Translations under genes and position numbers: made by a program
The notes under the pieces: generated by a model
The model's input: only the letters and a program-made list of their open reading frames with translations
Databases searched by the model: none
What the model was told of the DNA's origin: nothing
Part shown: positions 14,524-21,421 of the stretch, piece after piece
Layout: the number at the start of each line of letters is the position of its first letter
How positions within the stretch are numbered: position 1 is the stretch's first letter
Assembly: GCF_947581915.1 (NCBI RefSeq)
Contig: NZ_CANPWG010000046.1
Coordinates: forward strand, 37,679-101,678
Length of the DNA: 64,000 nucleotides
Direction of reading: 5' to 3'
Source: Candidatus Palauibacter scopulicola
Lineage (GTDB): Bacteria; Gemmatimonadota; Gemmatimonadetes; Palauibacterales; Palauibacteraceae

Positions 14524-17500
14524 ATGACGGATTCGTCGAGGCGGCAGGCGTTGCGCGTGCGGTTGATGGTCGGTTTGGGCGTCCTGATGGGGCTTACCGG
14601 AGCCTCACTCTCCCGGGCGCCGGAAGTTCGGGCGCAGGAGGTCGATCAGGCGCTGGTGGCGGAAGTCGTCGCCGGCCTCCCCCTGCGCGAGATCGGTCCC
14701 GCGCTGATGGGCGGCCGGATCGCGGACATCGCCGTGCACCCGCACCGGAGCAGCACCTGGTACATCGCGGTCGGCTCCGGCGGGGTGTGGAAGACGACGA
14801 ACGCGGGCGTGACGTGGGACGCGATCTTCGAGGACCAGTCCGTGTACTCGATCGGCGACGTCGCGATCGATCCCGACAACCCCGACGTGATGTGGGTGGG
14901 GACCGGGGAGAACGTGAGCGGGCGCCACGTCGGCTGGGGGGACGGCCTCTACCGCAGCCGCAACGGCGGGGAGACGTGGGAGAACGTCGGCCTCCGGGAC
15001 TCGCAGCACATCGGGAAGATCCTCATCGATCCGCGCGACACCGACGTGATCCTGGTGGCGGCCGAGGGCTCCCTCTGGGCCGCGGGCGGCGACCGGGGCG
15101 TGTACAAGTCCACCGACGGCGGCGACTCGTGGCGGCTCGTGCTGGAGATCGACGAGAACACGGGCGTCACCGACATCGAGTTCGCGCCCGGCAACCCGGA
15201 CATGGTCTACGCAGCGGCGTATGAGCGGCGCCGCAAGATCTGGGGACACCTCGCCGGCGGTCCGAACTCGGGCATCTACAAATCCACCGACGGCGGCGAG
15301 AGCTGGCGCCGGATCACGGCCGGGCTCCCGAGCGGCGACGTGGGCAAGATCGGACTCGCCGTCACGCCGGCGAACCCCGAGGTCGTGTACGCGACCATGG
15401 AGGCGAACGACGAGGAGCGCGGCTTCTACCGGTCCCTCGACAAGGGGGAGAGCTGGGAGCGGCGGAACTCCTACATCTCCGGCGGCACCGGCCCCCACTA
15501 CTACCAGGAGATCGAGGCCTCGCCGCACGACGCGGACGTCGTGTACCAGATGGACGTCTTCATCCAGGTCACGCGGGACGGGGGCGCGACCTTCGGCAAC
15601 CTCGAGACGGCGCGCGACAAGCACAGCGACAACCACGCGCTCTGGATCGACCCGGAGGACGCGCAGCACCTGATCGTCGGCACGGACGCCGGGCTGTACG
15701 AGAGCTTCGACGACGGCCGCACCTTCCGGCACTTCCCGAACATGCCCATCTCGCAGTTCTACAAGCTGACGCTCGACAACGCGGAGCCGTTCTACAACGT
15801 GCTCGGCGGCGCGCAGGACCTCGGCACCCTGTGGGGCCCCGCCCGCACCACGAACATCGAGGGCGTGCGGAACCGGGACTGGTACGTGCCCATGGGGGCG
15901 GACGGCTACGCGGTCCAGATCGATCCGAGGGACCCCGACATCCTCTACCTGCAAACGCAGCAGGGGAACCTCTACCGCTACGACCGGGAGAGCGAGGAAG
16001 CGCTCGACATCCAGGCGCAGCCCGCGCCCGGCGACCCGCCCGAACGCTGGAACTGGGACGCGCCGGTCCTCATCAGCCCGCACAACGCCGACCGCATCTA
16101 CCACGGCTCGCAGCGCGTGTGGGCGAGCGACGACCGCGGCAACTCCTGGACGGCGATCAGCGGCGATCTGACGACGGACGTGAACCGCTACGAGCTGGAG
16201 TTCATGGGCCGCGTATGGAGCGTCGACGACCTCATCGACAACGGCGCCATGTCCAAGTACGCGACCCTCACCGGGATCTCCGAGTCGCCGGTGACGGCGG
16301 GCGTCATCTACACGGGCAGCGACGACGGACTCATTCACGCGACGGAGGACGGCGGGGCGAACTGGCGGCTCGCGAACGCCCTCCCCGGGGTGCCCGAACG
16401 GGCGTTCATCAACGACGTGGAAGCGTCGCAGTTCGACGCGGCGACGGTCTTTGCCGTGGCGGACAACCACAAGGAGGGCGACTTCCGGCCGCTCGTGTTC
16501 GAGAGCAACGACGGGGGCCGGACGTGGCGCTCGATCGCGGGAGATCTGCCGAACGGGACCATCCTGTGGGCGATCGAGCAGGACCACCTGAACCCGAACC
16601 TTCTCTTCCTCGGGGCCGAGTTCGGGATGTACGCGAGCGTGAACGGCGGCGAGAACTGGCACATGCTCCCCGGGCCCACGATCCCGCACCGGGATATCGA
16701 GGTCCAGCGCCGCGACAACGACGTGGTCGGGTCGACCTTCGGCCGCGGCTTCCAGGTGCTGGACGACTACACGCCGCTGCGCGAACTGGCGGGCGGGGAG
16801 AACGCCGCCGTGGCCGCCGCGGACGGCGGGGCGCTGTTCCCGGTTCGCGACGCGTGGTGGTACATCCCCTCGGTCCCGATGCAGGCGCGCGGCAAGCCGA
16901 CGCTGGGGTCGGATGACTACACGGCGCCGAACCCGGACTTCGGCGCCGTGATCTCCTACTACCTGCCCGAGACATCGACGACGATGGCGGCGGCGCGCCG
17001 CGCCGCCGAAGCGGAGGTGCGAGCGGCCGGGGGAGACGTGGCGTTCCCCGGCTACGACGTGCTGAACGAGGAGGCGACGGAGAGCGGCCCCCGGGCGCTA
17101 ATCGCGATCGCCGATGGGGACGGTCGAACCGTGCGCTGGGTGACCGGCCCCGCCAGCCAGGGGCTGCACCGCGTGAGCTGGGACCTGCGGGCTCCCGCGC
17201 CCGATCCCATCGACCTCACGGTCCCCGGCTTCACGCCGCCGTGGGTGGGACCGCCCCAGGGACCCCTCGTCGCCCCGGGCGAATACTCCGCGCAACTCGT
17301 CGTCGTCACGACCGAGGGCGCGCGGGAAGTCGGTCAGGCGCAGACGTTTGAGGTGAAGCCGGTGCCCACGGCCGAGCCCGGCACGGACTTCGTCGCCGTC
17401 GTCGCCTTCCAGCACGAAACGTCGGAGTTGAGCCGCCGCATCGCCTCGGCGGGCGAAGAGGTCGGCCGCGCCCGCGACCGGCTCCGCCACATGCGGGCCG

Positions 17501-17853
17501 CGCTCCTCGAGGCGCCCGCCGCACCGCTGGAACTGTTCGGAGACCTCGATGCGCTGGGCGCCGGCCTGCAGGACTTCTCGATCCGTCTCTTCGGCGACCC
17601 CGCCCGGCAGCGCCTCAACGAGCCCACCGTGCCCTCGATCTCGAACCGCGTGGGACGGGTGATCGGCGGCCACTGGGACACGCGCCAGACGCCGACGGCC
17701 ACCCACCGCCGCAACCTGGAGATCGCCGAGACGGACTTCGGCGTGTGGATGTCGGAGTTCCGGAACTTCATGGACGGCGCCTTCGCCAACGCCGAAAGCG
17801 CGCTCGAAGCCGCCGGCGCACCCTGGACCCCCGGCCGCCGCCTCCCCGGCTAG
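14524..17853 (+). CDS. Large exported BNR/sortilin-type beta-propeller protein
   Basis: An 1109-residue protein with an N-terminal signal (hydrophobic ~11-28, then VRAQE). It has many BNR/Asp-box repeats ('VWKTTNAGVTWD', 'LYRSRNGGETWEN', 'VYKSTDGGDSWR', 'IYKSTDGGESWRR'), indicating one or two multibladed propellers over residues ~50-750. A C-terminal part (~880-1100) has a fibronectin-like strand region and a coiled segment ('ELSRRIASAGEEVGRARDRLRH'). Homologues in Gemmatimonadota and Bacteroidota are annotated as VPS10-domain or glycosyl-hydrolase-like proteins. No glycosidase catalytic set was identified, so binding or scaffolding is as likely as catalysis. The ribosome site AAGGAGAGCAGCG precedes the ATG. 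Confidence 0.82.
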   Translation: MTDSSRRQALRVRLMVGLGVLMGLTGASLSRAPEVRAQEVDQALVAEVVAGLPLREIGPALMGGRIADIAVHPHRSSTWYIAVGSGGVWKTTNAGVTWDAIFEDQSVYSIGDVAIDPDNPDVMWVGTGENVSGRHVGWGDGLYRSRNGGETWENVGLRDSQHIGKILIDPRDTDVILVAAEGSLWAAGGDRGVYKSTDGGDSWRLVLEIDENTGVTDIEFAPGNPDMVYAAAYERRRKIWGHLAGGPNSGIYKSTDGGESWRRITAGLPSGDVGKIGLAVTPANPEVVYATMEANDEERGFYRSLDKGESWERRNSYISGGTGPHYYQEIEASPHDADVVYQMDVFIQVTRDGGATFGNLETARDKHSDNHALWIDPEDAQHLIVGTDAGLYESFDDGRTFRHFPNMPISQFYKLTLDNAEPFYNVLGGAQDLGTLWGPARTTNIEGVRNRDWYVPMGADGYAVQIDPRDPDILYLQTQQGNLYRYDRESEEALDIQAQPAPGDPPERWNWDAPVLISPHNADRIYHGSQRVWASDDRGNSWTAISGDLTTDVNRYELEFMGRVWSVDDLIDNGAMSKYATLTGISESPVTAGVIYTGSDDGLIHATEDGGANWRLANALPGVPERAFINDVEASQFDAATVFAVADNHKEGDFRPLVFESNDGGRTWRSIAGDLPNGTILWAIEQDHLNPNLLFLGAEFGMYASVNGGENWHMLPGPTIPHRDIEVQRRDNDVVGSTFGRGFQVLDDYTPLRELAGGENAAVAAADGGALFPVRDAWWYIPSVPMQARGKPTLGSDDYTAPNPDFGAVISYYLPETSTTMAAARRAAEAEVRAAGGDVAFPGYDVLNEEATESGPRALIAIADGDGRTVRWVTGPASQGLHRVSWDLRAPAPDPIDLTVPGFTPPWVGPPQGPLVAPGEYSAQLVVVTTEGAREVGQAQTFEVKPVPTAEPGTDFVAVVAFQHETSELSRRIASAGEEVGRARDRLRHMRAALLEAPAAPLELFGDLDALGAGLQDFSIRLFGDPARQRLNEPTVPSISNRVGRVIGGHWDTRQTPTATHRRNLEIAETDFGVWMSEFRNFMDGAFANAESALEAAGAPWTPGRRLPG

Positions 17854-17859
17854 CTGCCT

Positions 17860-17878
17860 CCCCGGCTGGCCGCCGGGG
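17860..17878. terminator. GC hairpin after the BNR gene
   Basis: CCCCGGC-5-GCCGGGG starts seven bases after the stop codon. No T-run follows. It could terminate or stabilise the transcript, and it sits just before the duplicated ggt 3' end, so it may have served both convergent genes before the higBA insertion. Confidence 0.35.
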
Positions 17879-17889
17879 CCTCGCCGTCG

Positions 17890-17949
17890 GTCGTCAGTGG
17901 CCGATGGCGAGGCCGTCCTTGCGGGGGTCCGACGCGCCGGCCCAGCCGC
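17890..17949. repeat. 60-bp direct repeat, distal copy: duplicated 3' end of ggt
   Basis: These 60 bases are identical to 18614-18673, which encode the last codons and stop of gamma-glutamyltransferase on the minus strand. This copy is a gene fragment (final residues 'DPRKDGLAIGH', then TGA) with no gene attached. The two copies flank higBA like the ends of an inserted cassette, 724 bp apart. Identity stops abruptly on both sides. There is no integrase or transposase between them. Confidence 0.9.
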
Positions 17950-17972
17950 TACCTGGGTCTGCTCGCAACTAA

Positions 17973-18003
17973 TAACGCTGGACGTCAATAACGCGTCGCG
18001 TTA
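17973..18003. promoter_or_regulatory. Putative HigA operator
   Basis: TAACGCGTCGCGTTA (17989-18003) is a perfect 15-bp palindrome around a central T. An extra TAACGC half-site lies at 17973-17978. It ends ten bases before the higB start, where HigA-type helix-turn-helix antitoxins normally bind to repress their own operon. The region is AT-richer than its surroundings and probably also contains the promoter. Confidence 0.6.
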
Positions 18004-18012
18004 CTATTCCAG

Positions 18013-18294
18013 GTGATCAAGAGATTCCGCGACCGTGATGCCGAGCGCCTCTTCCAGCGCCGTACCGTTCCGCGACTGGCGCCGGACGTTCAGCGAAGCG
18101 CGCTCCGAAAGCTCAGGATGCTCGACGCGGCCGTTGATCTTGCGGATCTCCGGGTGCCGCCGGGCAATCGGTTGAAGAAACTGAAGGGCGATCGGGCCGA
18201 TCAGTACAGCATTCGCATCAACAAGCAGTGGCGGATCTGTTTCCTCTGGCGCTCCGGAAACGCGTACGACGTCGAGATCGTCGACTACCATTAG
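18013..18294 (+). CDS. higB: HigB/RelE-family mRNA interferase toxin
   Basis: A 93-residue RelE/ParE-fold toxin with the family pattern 'MIKRFRDRDAERLF' at the start, 'RALRKLRMLDAA', 'GNRLKKLKGDRADQYSIRINKQWRICF' and 'VEIVDYH' at the end. HigB cleaves mRNA at the ribosome. It starts at GTG with no strong ribosome site. The toxin-first order with HigA directly downstream is characteristic of higBA. The pair lies between two 60-bp repeats of the ggt 3' end. Confidence 0.92.
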   Translation: MIKRFRDRDAERLFQRRTVPRLAPDVQRSALRKLRMLDAAVDLADLRVPPGNRLKKLKGDRADQYSIRINKQWRICFLWRSGNAYDVEIVDYH

Positions 18295-18303
18295 GTGAGT
18301 GCA

Positions 18304-18594
18304 ATGCCTGAAAAAACGCTCGCGCCGGTTCATCCCGGCGAGGTGCTGCTGGAAGAGTTTCTGGAGCCGATGGGAATCAGTCAGTACCGTCTGGCAAAGG
18401 ACATCGACGTGGCTCCGGGCCGAATCAACCAGATTGTGCATGGAAGGCGTGCGGTCACCGCCAACACCGCCCTGCGGTTGTCCCACTACTTTGGAACATC
18501 GGCGCGATTCTGGCTCAATCTCCAGACAGGTTACGATCTGGACATGGCGAGGGACCTCCCCCTACCAGCGGAAATGCCCCGCGCGGCCGGATAG
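18304..18594 (+). CDS. higA: HigA antitoxin (XRE-type helix-turn-helix)
   Basis: A 96-residue antitoxin. It has 'HPGEVLLEEFLEPMGISQYRLAKDIDV' followed by the recognition helix region 'GRINQIVHGRRAVTANTALRLSHYFG' and 'FWLNLQTGYDLDMA', all diagnostic of HigA. The ATG at 18304 is preceded by TAGGTGAG at a good distance; a GTG at 18295, directly after the higB stop, is the alternative and would add three residues. It represses higBA and neutralises HigB. The gene ends 19 bases before the proximal 60-bp repeat. Confidence 0.93.
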   Translation: MPEKTLAPVHPGEVLLEEFLEPMGISQYRLAKDIDVAPGRINQIVHGRRAVTANTALRLSHYFGTSARFWLNLQTGYDLDMARDLPLPAEMPRAAG

Positions 18595-18613
18595 CCCAAC
18601 GTCACGATTGCGC

Positions 18614-18673
18614 GTCGTCAGTGGCCGATGGCGAGGCCGTCCTTGCGGGGGTCCGACGCGCCGGCCCAGCCGC
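18614..18673. repeat. 60-bp direct repeat, proximal copy within the ggt 3' end
   Basis: This copy contains the ggt stop codon and last ~18 codons on the minus strand, with four bases beyond the stop. It matches 17890-17949 base for base. As the functional gene terminus, it is the likely original; the distal copy is the duplicate. Confidence 0.9.
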
Positions 18674-20330
18674 GCTCCAGCTTCATGACGAGCTGACCGC
18701 CGCCGAACGAGGCGCCCTCCCAGTCCACGAGTTCGTGGCCGAGTGCGCTCATGCCGGCTTCGAGTCCGTCGGTCAGCCGCTCGACCGCCACCCGGAGCCC
18801 GCCCATGTGGCGGAAGCGGGCCGCGTCGATCGCCTGCTGCGGGTCCATCCCGAACTCGATCATGTTGAGCACGACCTGCGTGTGTCCCTGCGGCTGCATC
18901 GACCCGCCCATGACGCCGAACGCCATCAGCGGCTCGCCGTCCCGCGTCACGAACCCGGGGATGAGCGTGTGGAAGGGCCGCTTGCCGGGCGCGACCTGGT
19001 TCGGGTGTCCGTCCTCCAGCGTGAACCCGGCCCCCCGGTTTTGCAGCACGAACCCCGTCCCCGGGACGACGACGCCGGAGCCGAACGAGCCGTAGATGGA
19101 GTGGATGAAGGAGACCATGTTCCCGTAGCGGTCGGCGACCGACAGGTAGATCGTCTCCGTGGCCGTCGCGAACTCGCCGGGCTCGACGCGCTCGGCGGCC
19201 ACGGCCGGGTTGATGAGCGCCCGCCGCGACGCGAGGTAGTCGGGGTCGAGGAGTTGCTTCGGGTCGATCTCCATGTGGTCGGCATCCCCGACGTGCCTGG
19301 CCAGGTCCGCGAAAGCGACCTTCTTCGCCTCGATCAGGTGGTGGAGGTACTCGGGCGAGTTATGCCCCATGCCCGCCAGGTCGAACGGCTCGAGCATGCC
19401 CATCATCTGCAGGGCGGCGACGCCCTGGCCGGCGGGCGGCAGTTCCCAGATGGTCCACCCCTTGTAGTCCATCGACAGCGGCTCGACCCAGCGCACCTCC
19501 ATCGCCGCCATGTCGGCCGGCGTCAGGTAGCCGCCGAGTTCCGCGAGTCCCTCGGCCACCCGCGTGCCCAGCTCACCTCCGTACATGGCGGCCGGGCCTT
19601 CCGCCGCGATCGTGCGCAGGGAACGCGCGAAGTCGGGGTTCCTGAACCACTCGCCCGCTTCGGGTGCCCGCTCGCCGTCGATCAGGTAGGTCGCCGCGGC
19701 TCCCGGGTCCGCCTGCAGCTTGCCAAGCTGCCCCCGCCACTGGCCCGCGATGATCGGGGTGACGGGAAAGCCCTCCTCGGCCAGCGCGATGGCCGGCGCC
19801 ACGAGTTCGGCGAGCGGGCGGCTCCCGTACTTCTCGTTGAGGGCGCCCCAGCCCGCGATCGCTCCCGGCACGGTCACCGCGCCCGGCCCCGAGCCCGGCA
19901 CGCGGTCGTAGCCGTCCGCCCGGATCCGTTCCGGCGTCATGTGGGTCCCCGCGCGGCCCGTCGCGTCCAGGCCGACGAGTCGCCCCTCCTCCGCGGACCA
20001 GAAGAGCGCGAACAGGTCGCCGCCCAGTCCCGTCATGTGCGGCTCGACGAGCGAGAGCACGGACGAGGCCGCGATCGCCGCGTCGAACGCGTTGCCGCCG
20101 TCGCGCAGCACGCCGAGCGCGACGCTCGACGCCATGGGCTGACTCGTCGCGACCATTCCGTTCGGCGCGTAGACGGTGGATCGCCCCGCCATGGACCCCG
20201 GAGCATTCATCGCGGCCTCCTGACTTGACGAGTTTCTCAGGCTCTCCGCATCCGCGGTGCCGCACGCGGCGGCGGTCACGGGGAGGACGGCGAGGACGAG
20301 AGTGGTGGCAACATCGCGCATGCACATCAT
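18618..20330 (-). CDS. ggt: Gamma-glutamyltransferase-family Ntn-hydrolase lipoprotein
   Basis: A 570-residue precursor with a lipoprotein signal (lipobox 'VTAAAC', C23). It is expected to self-cleave at T393 in 'TETIYLSVADRYGNMVSFIHS' into large and small subunits, with T393 the catalytic nucleophile. The 'GGSMQPQGH' and 'NMVSFIHSIYGSFGSG' motifs resemble the YwrD-like branch, so the natural reaction may be gamma-glutamyl hydrolysis or an acylase activity rather than classical glutathione turnover. The first of three close ATGs (20330) has a GGGGGAT ribosome site nine bases upstream; the open frame continues 32 codons further without signal-like sequence. Its 3' end is duplicated beyond higBA. 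Confidence 0.9.
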   Translation of the reverse strand: MMCMRDVATTLVLAVLPVTAAACGTADAESLRNSSSQEAAMNAPGSMAGRSTVYAPNGMVATSQPMASSVALGVLRDGGNAFDAAIAASSVLSLVEPHMTGLGGDLFALFWSAEEGRLVGLDATGRAGTHMTPERIRADGYDRVPGSGPGAVTVPGAIAGWGALNEKYGSRPLAELVAPAIALAEEGFPVTPIIAGQWRGQLGKLQADPGAAATYLIDGERAPEAGEWFRNPDFARSLRTIAAEGPAAMYGGELGTRVAEGLAELGGYLTPADMAAMEVRWVEPLSMDYKGWTIWELPPAGQGVAALQMMGMLEPFDLAGMGHNSPEYLHHLIEAKKVAFADLARHVGDADHMEIDPKQLLDPDYLASRRALINPAVAAERVEPGEFATATETIYLSVADRYGNMVSFIHSIYGSFGSGVVVPGTGFVLQNRGAGFTLEDGHPNQVAPGKRPFHTLIPGFVTRDGEPLMAFGVMGGSMQPQGHTQVVLNMIEFGMDPQQAIDAARFRHMGGLRVAVERLTDGLEAGMSALGHELVDWEGASFGGGQLVMKLERGWAGASDPRKDGLAIGH

Positions 20331-20400
20331 TCGGCTTATCCCCCTGACTGATCCCCCTGAGGGTTGACGGTGGGGCCCGACCCCGGGCGCCGCACGCACA

Positions 20401-21303
20401 CTACGGCCTCCATGCGGCCATGGCATCCCAGCGCGGGTGACGCGTGACGTTCACCGGCTCCGATCCGTCCGCGCCCATCACGTAAATCTCGGAGTTCCCG
20501 TCCCGCTTGGTCGAGAACAGCACGTACTCGCCGTCCGGCGACCAGCGCGGCAGTTCGTCCACTCCGGCGCGTCCCGAGAGGTTGGTCTGGCCGCTGCCAT
20601 CCGCCCGCATCACGTAGATCTCCGCGTCGCCGATGTCCCGGTAGGACGTGAACACGATCCGCGATCCATCCGGCGACCAGGACGGGGAACGCGCGCCGCC
20701 CTCGGCGGGAAGCCGCGTGAGCCCCGTCCCGTCGGCCCCCATCGTCCACAGCGAGAACTGCCGGCCCCCGCCGCGGTCCGAGGCAAAGACGATCCGGGCG
20801 CCGTCGGGCGACCAGTCCGGATCCACGTCGAACGACGACGGGCTCCTGGTGAGGTTGACCGGATTCGATCCGTCCACGTCGATCACCCAGATGTCCGGAT
20901 CCCCGCTGCGCTCGGAGACGAACACTACGCGCTTCCCGTCCGGGGACAGGCGTCCGGACCGGTCATACGCGGTGTCCCGCGTCACCGGCCTCCAGTCCGA
21001 GCCGTCCGCATCCATGACGAAGATGTCGGGGTTACCGTCGAGCCAGCTCGTGAACACGATGCGTGAACCGTCCGGCGTCCAGCTGGGCTCGAGGTTCGTC
21101 TCCCCTTCCGGCGTGAGGGGCCGCTGCCCCGTCCCGTCCGCGTTCGCCACCCAGATGCGCATGAACCTCTCGCGGATCGAGGTGAAGACGATCTCGCCCG
21201 CCGCGGGCGATTCGGGACCCGTGGCGTCTCCGCACCCGAGCGCCACCAGCAGCGCTGCCAGTGACGCGTAGAGGAGCCGGCAGGGCGTCTTCCAGGCGTA
21301 CAT
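20401..21303 (-). CDS. TolB-like beta-propeller lipoprotein
   Basis: A 300-residue lipoprotein (signal ~8-23, lipobox 'VALGC'). It consists of about six WD40-like/PD40 repeats with the recurring pattern 'PxWSPDGxRIVFxSxRDGxxxIYVMxADGS', as in the propeller of TolB. No other domain is visible. Such proteins bind periplasmic partners or surface structures; a specific role is not readable. The ATG at 21303 starts the signal peptide; a 211-codon upstream extension of the frame has no such features. It is divergent from the fusion lipoprotein gene and 70 bases upstream of ggt on the same strand. Confidence 0.83.
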   Translation of the reverse strand: MYAWKTPCRLLYASLAALLVALGCGDATGPESPAAGEIVFTSIRERFMRIWVANADGTGQRPLTPEGETNLEPSWTPDGSRIVFTSWLDGNPDIFVMDADGSDWRPVTRDTAYDRSGRLSPDGKRVVFVSERSGDPDIWVIDVDGSNPVNLTRSPSSFDVDPDWSPDGARIVFASDRGGGRQFSLWTMGADGTGLTRLPAEGGARSPSWSPDGSRIVFTSYRDIGDAEIYVMRADGSGQTNLSGRAGVDELPRWSPDGEYVLFSTKRDGNSEIYVMGADGSEPVNVTRHPRWDAMAAWRP

Positions 21304-21421
21304 GCCGTTCGTCCGTCCTCCAGGGTTCGGGAGATCTCGCGCTGCCTGGTCGCTCGTTGCGTCCCATCGGGTCGCGGACGAGCTTGCGCGACCGCGGTTC
21401 CGACCGGCCAGGGAGTCAAAG

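Noticed and set aside
14605..16689. A 694-codon minus-strand frame inside the BNR gene
   Set aside because: Valine/arginine/histidine-rich antisense of repeated Asp-box codons, with no domain.
17890..18673. Insertion sequence or transposon around higBA
   Set aside because: No transposase, no terminal inverted repeats, and 60 bp is far longer than a target-site duplication. It is reported instead as a repeat-flanked TA cassette.
18621..20228. A 535-codon plus-strand frame opposite ggt
   Set aside because: Antisense shadow; the opposite strand encodes a complete gamma-glutamyltransferase.
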